Positions 1 to 11,015 are shown, counted from the stretch's first letter. The stretch: 64,000 nucleotides of DNA from Arbacia lixula (GCA_963669155.1 OZ022578.1:4963815-5027814); one strand, 5' to 3'. The notes: generated by a model from the letters alone, not told the origin. A program made the numbers and translations.

Positions 1-290
1 CTTCCACCATTGTTACGGGATCATCTATTCTTTTACATGATGTCCACCCCTAATCCTGCAAGTACAACAACGAGGCAAACAGGAGCCATCACCAGGAAGA
101 AGTTGAAAGGTTCTGGCATCTCGATTGCGGAAGACTTAACATTAACCAGATTCTTCTTGCCGAGACGCGTAAAGTTTCGAAGATCCTGGCTGCGTGGTCT
201 TCCGACGGTCGCATCATCGCTCTGCTACCTGCGAGTGGAGTTCAAACTGTGAGAAAGGTGATACATAATAAAGAAGACTTGAATAACACT
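1..290 (+). mobile_element. ORF1 C-terminal remnant of CR1/Jockey-type retrotransposon
   Basis: Reading in a shifted frame from about base 100 gives a basic stretch with the pattern ILAAWSSDGRIIALLP followed by a VRKVIHNKEDL-like tail. This resembles the end of ORF1 proteins of non-LTR retrotransposons (nucleic-acid-binding, not enzymatic). The stretch runs into stops and lies directly upstream of the ORF2 endonuclease remnant, as expected for a two-ORF element. Bases 291-639 hold no ORF and look like inter-ORF spacer. The assignment rests on pattern and position only. Confidence 0.4.
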
Positions 291-639
291 TGAACTTGTT
301 GAACACTATGTTGCGGCTTGTGCCATACAGACTTTGACTGGGTTTTTTTCTGTCAGGCTACTGCCATTCCCCTGTCTCAGTTGTAATATTACTCTTTTTA
401 TTTTGTTGATTATTTTGTTCTGTTTAACTTACTTGTGTGAATGTGTGTGTAAATTGCGACAACTCATCTTTATCTTCTTTATCATCTTCTACTGAACCAT
501 GGTTATGCATAAAGTGTTTATCCAATAATTTTCCATTCAATTATGTTATTGATGACGATGAGTTTTACTTGACCATGTATGTTTTTTCCGCTTAAATACC
601 CATACCAATTTAGATAAATTACAACATTTGAAAATAAAT

Positions 640-2474
640 CAATTCAATCCAAACTCCTTTGATCAGCTGAATGAATACGAACAGAATGTATTGTCAGACG
701 ATGGCTCTAATTTAAGTTTAGATAATGCTTCAAAGATTTCAATAGTAAAATTCATGATGAGAAATTTACATTTTCTATGTTACACCTTAATGCAAGAAGT
801 TTAAAAAATAAATTTGATGAATTACAATTATTATTGTCGTCCCTTGATCACGATTTCAGTGTAGTTGCAGTATCTGAAACTTGGTTTAGTAGTAATATAA
901 ATATAAATATGTATGATATTGAAAATTATTCTCTTATAAATATGTGTAGACCACACAGAATGGGTGGTGGAGTTGCCCTTTTTATACAAAATGACTTTAC
1001 ATATATATTTCGTTCTGATTTATCATGTTCTGTTAATGACTATGAACTTATCTTTGTGGAAATCCCTCAGAAGGATAAATCTATTATCATTGGTTGTATA
1101 TATCGACAGCCTGATTCTGATATGTCTTCTTCCAATGAGAAAATGCAATCTGTACTACAAATATTGGAAAGTGTCGTTACGATCAGTTCACGCCAGAAAG
1201 GATCGCACAAAATGATACCAATATTTAGTTTATGTGTTCTTTATTATATAGGGTATTTCCCCTTTTCAAATCAAAACAAGCTTTCACAAATTTGTACAAT
1301 GGGTTTCTCACTTAATCTACGAATATTATACAAGTGAACGTAAGCTTACGGTGCTGGAGGATACTGAAGTCCAATGGATCCATGGCTCTCGCTGATGGTC
1401 CAGTTGATAATCCGATCCAGTATTCCCAAATAATGATCGCAGTGTTGATCCCAATGTTGTACGCTGAAGAGCAGGTATTCCAGATAGTCAAGTCCAAATA
1501 GATGATCCAAAATGGTCAAATGTTAATTCACAGAGCTTTCACGGATTTCACAGGCAGAATCTCTTAAGCGCTATTTAACAGGCAGGTAGTTATCCACGTA
1601 GAGAAAATCCTCGTATAAATCCACAGGTAAGTATTGGGCCAGGGTCACAACAAAATCTTAGATGCAGGTTACTATATACCACAGGTTACTGGAACGAGAT
1701 GACAGGTAAAACTCTAATGCCCCTAGCCAAGCACCTCATATATATACTACAATCTGTACATTCCAGAAAGTTCTATTATCCGTGCTTCTAGAAATTTCTC
1801 AATATACATGTATCTATTACGTTCTATATTGTACCTATGCTTGTAAACATGACAATCAATATTGACCTGACCTAGATTACACTGATGAGTCATCACTAGC
1901 CCATCTGAGCTCCTTTATTATGCTAATGAGTCTCAGCTAGCTGTAACATTTTTTTCATGTACATGTAAATATCATCTGGCAGAGTCTTCTCACATTCCAG
2001 AATCTTCTATGCAGTACACATGCACAATGTTTATTTCACCAGTGAGGAATTTCACAAGCACATAAAGCAGCTCATTTAATGGCTACATGTATGGCTATAT
2101 GTACAACCTATACACATTTGTAACAGTGTAAAGAAAGAAATATATATCATGGGCGACTTCAATATAAATCTTCTTAACTATGGAACCCATGAGAACACTA
2201 ACGACTTTTTAGATACCATGTTCTCACATAATATGTTTCCACTTATTACAAAACCCACACGCATTTCTCGCATAGCAGTGCAACGTTAATAGACAACATA
2301 TTCACCAATACCATTCAATCTAAAAAATATACTGGACTTATTTCCTCTGATTTGTCTGATATTGTACATGTAGGAATATACCAACATAATATTGTAATAA
2401 TCAATACCAGACCAAGGTTACAACACGCTCGATAAATGATTTAAACATTAATTTATTCAAACAAATGTTGCTAT
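640..2474 (+). pseudogene. ORF2 endonuclease (EEP) domain, interrupted
   Basis: Apurinic-like endonuclease domain at the N-terminus of a non-LTR retrotransposon ORF2, which nicks target DNA for target-primed reverse transcription. The first half is open from 777 and shows the LNARSLKNKFDEL start motif, a VAVSETWF motif (metal-binding Glu) and a GGGVALFI segment. The second half resumes near 2130 with MGDFNINLL (Asp/Asn catalytic motif). A 950-bp insertion at 1175-2124 splits them. The second half soon ends in stops and frameshifts. Length and motif order match CR1/Jockey/L2-type elements. It lies outside the tandem unit and exists once here. Confidence 0.75.
1175..2124. mobile_element. 950-bp insertion inside the endonuclease domain
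   Basis: The endonuclease reading is broken at 1174 and resumes at 2130. The insertion is bracketed by the 5-bp direct repeat AGTGT (1170-1174 and 2125-2129), and removing one copy plus the insert rejoins the flanks. The inner ends carry only a short inverted match (GTTAC/GTAAC), and no long ORF is present. A solo LTR or a non-autonomous DNA element are both possible; the 5-bp target duplication fits an LTR-type integrase, but a clean TG...CA border is not visible. Confidence 0.55.
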
Positions 2475-2477
2475 CAA

Positions 2478-4110
2478 TTGATTGGTCACAGGTATAAACT
2501 GTATTCTTTGTATAATGAATGTTTTCCTGTTAAAACTTGTAAAAGTAAAAAGGGATGCACATTTCGTAAGCCATGGATTGTGGATAGTATACTAAAGTCT
2601 GTAAAACGTAAATATAGACTCTATGAAATCAGCAGGAAAAAACCTACTGATCAGCATAAGAAGAAATATATTGATTATAAAAACAAATTAACAAATATCA
2701 TAAGAGCTGCAAACAGAAACTAGTAGTTTCCTACAAAATATGTTTTTAGGTAATTTGAAATTGTCATCTAGACAGGCCATTGCTAATGAATCTCATTCAT
2801 ACCTCATCAATGTTGATAAGCAACTCTTTTATTCAATACCTGTATCAATGCATTCATTTCAGGAATACCTCACGGTTAGTAACCCAAATTCATTTTTTGT
2901 GAAACCACTTTTATCCAGTGATATAGTTGAAATTTGTTCATCTTTGAACGCGTCAAAGTCAAACGGCCCCGATGATATTTCAATTAAAGTAGCCAAACAA
3001 TGTATACATTATTATGTAGATCCCCTTTGTGATATCTTTAACAAGTCATTATGCCTTGGAATAGTCCCCGACAAACTGAAAATAGCTCAAATAATTCCTT
3101 TGCATAAGAAAATAAGAAAATTATCGGTCTATTCCACTGCTCTCTGTGTTTGCAAAGATGTTAGAAAAAGGTATGCATCAATTTTCTTACGAAATACAAA
3201 TGTATAATTCCTGAACAATTCGGATTTCTGAAAAATCATTCCACAGCTTTAAGTATTTAATATTTCTATGACTACATTTTACAGGAACTTGATAAAGGTG
3301 TTGTGGGGTTTTCATGGACCTATCCAAGGCATTTGACACCATCGATCACCACATTCTTTTACAAAAGCTATTTCATTATGGTGTACGTGGTGTACCACTT
3401 CAGTGGTTTGAGAATTATTTGTCAAACAGAAAACAGTATGTGGTGGTTGATGGTGTCGAATCAGCTTATATGGATGCTTGCGTGGGCGTACTATAAGGTT
3501 CCGTGCTTGGACCTCTTCTATTCTTTTTGTATATTAATGATTTTATTAACTCTTGTAAATTGTTGAACTTTTCATTATTTGCTAATGACACTGTTACTGC
3601 TTATTATTGTCCTCGCATCCATGATCTGATTACTATTTTGAATGAGGAATTATTCAAATTAAATGAGTGGTTTAAATGTAACAGATTACTGCTTAATTAT
3701 GATAAAACAAAGTATGTCATATTTCATACCAGAAGAAGGTACGTTCCAGATGTTATTGATCCTGTTAAAATTGAAAATGCTGTAATCGAAAGAAGAAACA
3801 CCATTGATTTTCTGGGCGTTATTATTCACGTATCAATTGACTGGAAATATCACATTACTCATGTATGTTCTATGCCTTCAAAAAGTATTGGTGTCTTATA
3901 TATGTTGAATAATTTCTTACCTTTAAAAATATTATTGTACATTTATAATTCCATTGTAGTGCCGCATCTCAGCTATTGTAATATAATATGGGGCAATACA
4001 TATAATTCAAAATTGAATAAACTACACATTCTACAGAAGCGGGCAATACGTTGCATTACTAACATCAGTTACAATAGTCCAAGTTCTCCTCTATTTGTAA
4101 GATTTGTAAC
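2478..4110 (+). pseudogene. Reverse transcriptase domain, unit 1 (dead CR1/Jockey-type element)
   Basis: The ORF2 linker (2478-2723) is followed by RT pieces in several frames. Visible RT motifs in order: SNGPDDISIK (RT-1), KIAQIIPLHKK (RT-2), [13 protein letters not shown] (motif A, aspartates present), VLGPLLFFLYIND (motif B), then LFANDT at motif C and LNYDKTKYVIF beyond it. Three defects stand out. Motif C reads F-A-N-D-T (Asn codon 3584-3586) where the family has F/Y-A-D-D. An in-frame TAA at 3494-3496 replaces the Gln of the usual PQGS motif. A frameshift follows RT-2 near 3110. The element stops abruptly near 4110, about 120 bp from the oppositely oriented sulfotransferase. Its 3' end is missing. 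Confidence 0.85.
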
Positions 4111-4229
4111 CCCCCACACCCGTAGGTCTCATTTAATGGGTGGCATAGTCGGACATCGGCGACACCACTGACCATGACTGAAATATGTTGAAAAATCTTG
4201 GAAAGAGCAGCTTAAAACCATTCCTATGA

Positions 4230-5276
4230 TTACGTGTCCCCCACGCCTAGCCTTCTTACGAGGCGGTAGAACTTTTCCTTCACATAGTCATAAAACTCGT
4301 ACTCCTTTTCCAACCAGTTCCTCAAATCAGAACAGGTCTTCGGAGATGGTGGTTTCTTGAAGTTCGTCTCATACCTCTTCATTGCTTCCTTTTTTATTTC
4401 TGCGTATACCTTGAGCGCACCTCTAAACGTGGCGGGAAGTAGCTTTTCAAAGACTCTGAGAGTGAGGTCGTATTCTTCGGTGATCCCGATGACGAGGAAC
4501 TTGTCCACATTCTGTTTGGCATGCTGGAGGGCGTATGATGGGTTGCTGCATTTGACGTCATACCCACAGAAGGAACTCACGTACATGAAATGGAAGTAAC
4601 TTGTACTGCATTCGTATAACGCCTTCTTAAAGCAATCATCCACAGTCTCGTTGTCTGTCTCGCGATTTATGCCTTGTTTGTCACCATCAGGGTCGCCATA
4701 ACGCTTGTAGTAGAAGTGAGAAACGAATCGGCTTACCGGGTCTCGGATGATACTGATAAGAATGGGTTTCTTCCCTGCCACGCCCATATCGAGATAGCGG
4801 TAATGCCCGTGGAGAATACTGCCATCTGAAGCGTTGGCTAACTTCCTATCTATTTCACGCCTGGCATCAGCGAAGGTGCTTCCATTGAGCATGAACTTGA
4901 TGTAGATTGGTTTACCAAAATGGTTGATTCTCGACAGTTCCCGATAAATGGTTAAGAGGGTGCGCGTCCCACATTTTGGCATGGAGAGGGACATCACCGC
5001 TCTCTTGCCGTCATAGACCGGCTTCCCGTACGCAAGCTGACGTTCATTGACAGGATCAACCGAAGGACTAGAACCATTTCCCTCGACCCTAGCGGCCTGC
5101 TTGCTGAAACCCGGAAGACTGGTACCTAGTTGCTCCTCATAGCGCACCTCAACTTTGTATGGTTGCATTAGCTTGTGTACACGCTGATCCCATTTCACGA
5201 AAATCGTCATCGAAACGAACAAAAAAAATAACATAACCGAACAGGTCAAAGCCCGACACTTATACCGCCCATGCAT
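4230..5276 (-). CDS. HS2ST/UST-family 2-O-sulfotransferase-like protein, copy 1
   Basis: Predicted Golgi type II membrane enzyme of 348 aa that would transfer sulfate from PAPS to the 2-O position of uronic acids in glycosaminoglycans. A short basic N-terminus precedes one membrane segment (about residues 11-27) and a stem. The 5'-phosphosulfate loop is PKCGTRT (100-106). HGH (156-158) matches the catalytic His region of heparan sulfate 2-O-sulfotransferase. The 3'-phosphate site is IIRDPVSRF (176-184), followed by an RYGD motif. Cys215/223 and Cys237/243 have the spacing of the two family disulfides, and the C-terminal YEFYDYVKEKF segment is UST-like. Sequons occur at Asn67, 131, 148 and 209. 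The coding region has no intron. I start at the ATG at 5274-5276; five in-frame codons upstream begin with TTG, not ATG. It is convergent with the RT remnant. HS2ST versus UST substrate choice cannot be decided from sequence. Confidence 0.87.
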   Translation of the reverse strand: MHGRYKCRALTCSVMLFFLFVSMTIFVKWDQRVHKLMQPYKVEVRYEEQLGTSLPGFSKQAARVEGNGSSPSVDPVNERQLAYGKPVYDGKRAVMSLSMPKCGTRTLLTIYRELSRINHFGKPIYIKFMLNGSTFADARREIDRKLANASDGSILHGHYRYLDMGVAGKKPILISIIRDPVSRFVSHFYYKRYGDPDGDKQGINRETDNETVDDCFKKALYECSTSYFHFMYVSSFCGYDVKCSNPSYALQHAKQNVDKFLVIGITEEYDLTLRVFEKLLPATFRGALKVYAEIKKEAMKRYETNFKKPPSPKTCSDLRNWLEKEYEFYDYVKEKFYRLVRRLGVGDT

Positions 5277-6210
5277 GATCGATATTGACAAATAGGTATC
5301 CGTTCTATGTCTGTGAATTTCAAGACCAATATGTTGTCTTTAGGCACTATACATATTCATGCACCCGGCCTGCAGCGTCGTTTTTTAACTCTGAGATCTT
5401 CTGTCACGATTGATAACCATTTGCTACTATGGGTTGACAACGATGTTGATCACGATGTGAATAAAAACTAGGCTTTTAGCCCAATTATAACATTGCAGCA
5501 AGGCATGTGTCGAACGTGATCAGCGGTCACTGGTTACTTGATAGGTCAGACGTCGATTGCCTAGCTATGCCCAGGTACTAACTTTGAAGCAAATGGCATG
5601 GATACATACCTTTTGATGACAGGGGCCCTATAAGCAAGCAAATCCCTTTCCCCGCCACAGCTGATGTAATTATGCCTAGTGAAGTCTGACAAAATACAAC
5701 AGAAATGTTTTTGTCGTACACGCAATGCACATTTCAAGGCCCTTATTACGCAACTCAGCTTTCCATAAGTCACTGTACTTTTTTTTCTCAAGGATCATCC
5801 GATCGAGATCAAGAGATGTGACAGGGTCCGAGCAGTTCCAGGATTTAGAACTAGAATTATCGTGTCGAGAAACGTGCGCTAACTAGTATTCTTGACACTA
5901 TAATCACAGGAACATCCTGTAGTCACATAAATTTCGTAGATCTACTGAGTACTAATGGGTAAGCAACTGATGGGTACGCACGACTCGTGACCCGTTCTTG
6001 TGCTGTATGAGATGCCCAATTTGTTCCTGTTTTAACATCGTGGGAGTGAATTTCCTACAAATTAAATCCTAATCAAAATTTGTTAATATTATTAACATTG
6101 TTTTCAGATGCTCGTTGAAAAGAAGAAATGGTAATCTACAAAGATCTGATTTAGCTGATGGGAATCAAAATCACTGAGATATTGATTTGGCACCGAGGAA
6201 CAGGTCACCA
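5277..6210. other. 5' flank of sulfotransferase copy 1
   Basis: About 930 bp between the gene start and the minisatellite, conserved in every unit except where unit 5 has lost about 490 bp next to the gene. It presumably holds the promoter and 5' UTR, but no convincing core promoter is visible. On the minus strand unit 1 has a consensus splice donor (AAAAG then GTATGT, near 5607-5617); all other units including the inverted one read AAAAGATATGT here, which lacks the GT. An acceptor-like TTCACAG lies about 45 bp upstream of the ATG. A 5' UTR intron is therefore possible only in copy 1, and unproven. Confidence 0.4.
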
Positions 6211-6306
6211 GTCGTGCGTAAAGTCGTGCGTAAAGTCGTGCTTAAAGTCGTGCGTAAAGTCGTGCTTAAAGTCGTGCGTAAAGTCGTGCGTAAAGTCGTG
6301 CTTAAA
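6211..6306. repeat. 12-bp minisatellite, 8 copies (unit 1)
   Basis: Eight perfect-length copies of GTCGTGCGTAAA, three of them with the variant GTCGTGCTTAAA. Because the period is a multiple of three, several frames stay open, but I see no protein-coding evidence. The last copy contains the TTAA that borders the adjacent MITE. Copy number differs between units (8, 7, 9, 7, 4, 7 and 9 in the inverted unit). Confidence 0.95.
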
Positions 6307-6825
6307 GACAGCCAGTCCCTTTTTCAGATCATCACAAAACCATCGAAACATTGGCAAAACATATAGAGAAGTGTTAGCAAGCTCTATATTCACAATTTGA
6401 AACTGATACGTAGTGTAAAATTCAAATAATGCACGTAAACAACGTCTGATTAATAGTCTTTACCTCAGGCTCTTAGTAGTTTGTGTTGAAATATCTGCTT
6501 TATTGATTAATCTGTTTATTAAATTATAAAACGCATTATGAAAAAAAATGTTCTATGGAAGGAATCATCTCCAAAGTTTGGTAGTTACTCATAAAATTAG
6601 GATTTCACACATGCATAATAACCACATAGATACTGTAACAAAGACTAATACTTTTTTCGTAGTCCGATAAAAGTCGGTTTGAAATTTAACGGCTGAAATT
6701 TTTTACATCTACAGAAAGCTTCAACATGCTATATTCTTAGAAATGGTCTTGAATCACACTTTCTTCAATTTACGATCGTGATAGACGATTGCAAATTTTA
6801 AGCTTGCAAAAGGGACGGACAATCT
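6306..6825. mobile_element. TTAA-flanked MITE 'A', unit 1
   Basis: A 520-bp non-coding element with TTAA at both sides (6302-6305 and 6826-6829) and imperfect terminal inverted repeats of about 18 bp. The left end begins AGACAGCCAGTCCCTTTT and the right end, reversed, begins AGATTGTCCGTCCCTTTT. An independent solo copy at 56130-56628 has the same borders without the flanking minisatellite, which fixes the ends. TTAA targeting fits piggyBac-like transposition, but no transposase is present. Confidence 0.8.
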
Positions 6826-6829
6826 TTAA

Positions 6830-8019
6830 TGCCATGCATAATTTATACAAACACCTTGGCAAACACATGGCCCCCTCACCCCCCCCCCCTCACCCCCGTT
6901 TCATTTTCTTATTCAGTATATAGACTGCACATTAATTGAAAACCTAGAGCAAACTTATATACTACACACAAAGAAGGTCCATTTGGGGTGTGTATCGATC
7001 TGCATGATCATGGAAGCAAGACATGATTAGAGAATGGAAAATGCAAAACTCAGTTGGTGCATGCATGCATGAAGCCTGCATGAAGCCTGATGCAGCATTA
7101 TACACGTCTAAATCCCTTCTTCAAACGACACTGATTTCATGATCGTATGTACTTCTTTACAAGATAGTCCGCACAATGATGGGTGTAACCCCAATTTCTT
7201 TTATTCAACCATAAAGAGGAACAATCAAATTCATTCAAGATTCAAGATTCAAGATAAAATTTATTTCCAATATAAAAAAATAATACATTGTACAATATGG
7301 GTAATCACGGTAACAAAATTAATACATTTGAAGTTTAGTTTTGCAAAGTGTAATACATTATGTACATGATACAGTATTTCACAGCTACATAGATTGGAAA
7401 ATGGACTGAAAATAAAAGCTCAATGGCTTGACAGGATTATTCAGCCCGATATGGTATATGGCATATAAATGGTTGATTTGTTGGCTATGTATAACACTAT
7501 TAATACAAAAATATACATATCTATGACAAATTAGTCTTACCTATGAATTACAATAACCTAAGGTTACGCCCCCCCCCCTATTCTACCCCCTCCCCTCTCT
7601 CCCAGCCTAGTTACAGATCATATTTTGATAACAGCGTAAATATAATTCGAATTAAAGAAGACAGGAAATCAAACTTTGAAATCGTACACCTATTTCAAAA
7701 TCAAGTATATGTGAGAATTCATTCATGTATGAATCCTGCACAACTCCTTCAATTATGTAACCTAAATCCTTTCCTACATGTCCTCATCAACAAAAGCGCC
7801 ATAGTTGCAAGATGGGTGTAACACCAATTCCTCTTGTTCAGCGTACAATGCAGGAAACCTTTGAAAACCTTTCTAAAGGATCAGCAGAAAAAGATCGATT
7901 GAGAGATCTGATTCTGAAATTCGGCCCCCACTAGAGAAGTATTAACCCAGACTGCCATATTCCAGTGCCCCATGAATTAGAATAGAATAGAGCCCAGTGC
8001 CATGCCACTGGCACTCGTA
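6830..8019. other. Unit spacer with C tracts, no gene seen
   Basis: Contains two homopolymeric C tracts (around 6881-6892 and 7569-7577) that differ in length between units, and three copies of a TTCAAGA-like heptamer near 7228-7250 next to an A/T-rich run, which resembles the 3' tail of a non-LTR element. Short open frames here are not conserved as proteins. No exon or RNA gene is recognised. Confidence 0.5.
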
Positions 8020-8023
8020 TTAA

Positions 8024-8388
8024 AGGGAATATACTGTACTGGAAAGACAAAAATGCCTTCAAAATGTGATCGTGAGCAATCTTCTTGCCAATGGTCTTAA
8101 ATTCATGTATTGTCCAATTTAGAAACTTGTTGAATGTTATTTGCTCTCAAATCATCCGCGTTTGGAGTAATTAGTGATTTAATCACAAATCCTCGAAATG
8201 TTCGGCCCGAACAATTTGAGGATTTGTGATTTAATCACTTATTACTCCTAATGTGGATCATATGAGGGCAAATAACGTTCAGCAAGTTTCTAAAATGGAC
8301 AATACATGAAGTTAAGACCATTGGCAAGAACATTGCTCACGATCACATTTTGAAGGCATTTTTGTCTTCCCATTACAGTATATTCCCT
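8024..8388. mobile_element. Foldback TTAA MITE 'B', unit 1
   Basis: A 365-bp near-perfect palindrome flanked by TTAA (8020-8023 and 8389-8392). The ends are AGGGAATATACTGTA and its inverse, and the two arms pair over most of their length around a centre near 8206-8210. It can fold into one long hairpin. No coding capacity. A diverged member lies at 58705-59059. Bases 8393-8789 hold nothing recognisable apart from a short G run near 8521-8527. Confidence 0.85.
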
Positions 8389-8789
8389 TTAAGTAAGAGC
8401 CCTTCTTATTGACCTGCATTACTGAAAGGCATCATAGTATGGAAGTTTATTTCCCACTTGTCAGGATTAAGATTAAGATTAAACCCTGAGCTCAATAATG
8501 TAAAAAGAAATTACAAACGAGGGGGGGAAGGGTTTTCTTTTTCCAGCGAGTAAAACAAAAAGCACGTAATATATGTATAATAATAATATGGACCCTCTAA
8601 TATATATGACTGATTCACACAATTCTAGTCGACTAAATTGGGACTATTTCGGGCACAATACACACAAACCTTGATTTTAATCCGTTTACCTGGTTCCGCT
8701 TTCCCATAACTCCCATACACAAAATGCTATCGCCCTACCATCGACATTTTAAACACTGATGCTCATAAATATTAAAACATAACCCGCCC

Positions 8790-8991
8790 TCACACACACA
8801 CGGACACACACACACACACACACACACTCACGCACACACACACGCACACTCACACACACACACTCACACACACACACACACACACACGCAACACACTCAC
8901 ACACTCTCACACACACACGGACATACACACTCACGCACACACGCACGCACACTCACACACACACTCACACACACACACACGCAACACACAC
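8790..8991. repeat. Compound CA microsatellite, left part (unit 1)
   Basis: CA dinucleotides broken by TCACG, CACGG and GCAACA variants that recur in the same order in other units. The tract is split here by the L1/Tx1-like insertion and continues at 11016-11119. Confidence 0.95.
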
Positions 8992-11015
8992 TTTTTTTTT
9001 TTCTTTTTTTTTCCAAACATGTTTTTATTCAGGATTTCATCCATAATGAATTGCATGGTACAGGTAAATAATTACAAACAAAGTGTACAATTTCCTCATT
9101 TCGTATTACAAAAAGTGTACAAAGGAAAAAAAAAGTCATTCACCAAACAAACTGAAGCACATAATGGAATGAAATACCTAATATTTTTTTTTTTACTAGT
9201 ACGTGTATACTGAAAACTAACTAAAATAAAGTAGAAAGAAAAAGTACAGAATTTGCACACCCCCCCCCCCTCCCCCAACACCAACATTCACACAAGGCTT
9301 AACACTCACATCACACTAGACACATCATACCTGTTCACATTCAATTCCCTATTCACCTTCAATTCATCCCATTTCTGTACATGTAAACTAAACTTGCCCG
9401 ACTTCGTTGCCAAGAGACTTTCTTCCTCTATACAACTCATAATATATTTCTGTATTTTGGTGAATGAAGGTACACGGCCTTGAGATTTGGATTTAAAAAT
9501 TGCATATTTTATGAACAAAATGACAGAATTAATACATTTATATCTATTTGTATTTCCGGGTAGTCCCACAAAAATATCCCTCCAACCCATATTTCTTAAT
9601 TCATCTAAACAAAAATAATCGATACAAAATTGCCATAGAGGTTTAACTTCCCTACAATCCATAAATAAATGAAAGTATGTTTCTTTTTCTGTACAACCAA
9701 AAGAGCAATAATTGTCCTCCACAAACCCAAATCTCTTCAAATGTTCCTTTGTATATATTGCTCCATGTAAAAGCATAAACTGAAATTCCCTTTGTTTCCT
9801 TATAAGAGTTGTACTCCTGATATATTCAAAAAAATTACAAATTTCTACATCAGTAAAATTAAAGTCACTGTGACCGTCTTTGAGAGTTAATTGATATGAT
9901 TCTTGCAAACCGGTAATAAACAAGTTATAAATTCTTTTTGATTTAATTACCTCAAAAACTACTTCCTGCTTACCAATATTCATACTTATCCCAAAATCTA
10001 CAAGATCTATTTCTTTAAACTTAATTGCACCAGTAAAACATTTCCAACTTGTTGGTATAGCGTGAACGATTTCTATAATTTGGAGAAGTTGATTTGCAGT
10101 AATACCAAGATTTTGAAAGTAGGTAACTGGCTTCATGTGTCCATTATCAAAAATTTGATTAAAGCTGTATATTCCTTTTTTAAAAAGATCATTATCAAAA
10201 ATCGTTTTACCTCTTACACAAATATTTTTATTATTAAAAATGATAGGATTTACCTCCTCTCCAGAATATCTATATTTCCTCAAATCTTGCCAAGCCTTCA
10301 TCATTTCTGAATAAAATTTGGGTATTTTCAAATTTAATTTGGAAATGTCAAAGTCACATAGAAACAAAAATCTCCCCCCTACAGACTGAAAACAAAAATC
10401 AAAATATAACTTCCATCCTACATCCCGTTCTCCATACAATAATCGTTTAAGCCACATCAATCGTTGGGACTTTACAAACAACTTAAAATTCATCATTTTC
10501 AAACCTCCTTGTGAGTAATCCTGGTACATTATATTTCTCTTTATTCGATCATTTCCTGACCACAAAAATTCAAAGGTAATCTTTTCTACCTCAGCAAACA
10601 ACCACTGAGGAACAACTATAAGTGACGAGACATAGTTTAATTTTGATAATGCATATGTTTTTAACAAATGTATTTTTCCCATAAGTGTGAGATCCCTTTG
10701 TTTCCACCATCCCAAAAGTTTTTTTTATTTTACTAAGTATTTCTTTGAAATTTAAGTCCTCTTTTAATATGACATTTAGAGAAAAGTAAACACCTAAAAT
10801 TTTGATTTGCTGAACAAAGTCCCCAAATAATGGTCTCTGAGGTCTATCATTATCCCTACCCATCCACAAAATGTTAGTTTTTTCTTTATTAATCTTTAGA
10901 CCACTAATTTTCTCGAATTCTTCAAAAAGATATTGAAGACGTTCTAAAGAGTATGTATTTTTAACAAAGAGTGATATATCATCAGCATATATCAGCATAT
11001 ATCAGCATATATCAG
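8992..11015 (-). mobile_element. L1/Tx1-like retrotransposon, 5'-truncated, in CA repeat
   Basis: The plus-strand poly-T at 8992-9012 is the A tail of a minus-strand insertion. ORF2's C-terminal half (9306-10998) starts at the RT motif LIYADDISLFV, with intact catalytic aspartates, and continues through GLKINKEKTNILWMG to a C-terminal C-x3-C-x7-H-x4-C zinc knuckle (CSFGC ... H ... C), characteristic of L1/Tx1 ORF2. One frameshift lies in a T run near 10716-10724. Everything upstream of YADD is missing. At the 5' junction a 10-bp motif (GCTGATATAT) is repeated three times. The equivalent CA tract in units 2-6 lacks this element. Confidence 0.88.

Noticed and set aside
4357..4599. Plus-strand frame antisense to the sulfotransferase
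   Set aside because: Conserved only because it shadows the real gene; recurs at the same offset in other units.
5277..5291. Five extra in-frame codons upstream of the sulfotransferase ATG
   Set aside because: They begin with TTG, not ATG; a eukaryotic start is better placed at the ATG at 5274-5276 and its equivalents in the other copies.
5480..5495. TATA-like TTATAATTGG upstream of the sulfotransferase (minus strand)
   Set aside because: Weak match in AT-rich DNA with no initiator or expression evidence; not listed as a promoter.
5561..5791. Minus-strand 70-76 codon frame upstream of the sulfotransferase, open in several units
   Set aside because: Conservation is no higher than in surrounding non-coding unit sequence and no domain is recognised; more likely 5' flank or UTR.
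6211..6306. CRISPR-like array
   Set aside because: Repeats are 12 bp with no spacers and the genome is eukaryotic; it is a minisatellite.
6158..6400. Open frame over the 12-bp minisatellite (Val-Lys-Ser-Cys repeats), and its antisense
   Set aside because: A 12-bp period keeps several frames open on both strands by arithmetic; copy number varies freely and the frame runs into MITE sequence.
8749..8952. Cys/Val-rich frames in the CA tract
   Set aside because: Translated microsatellite.
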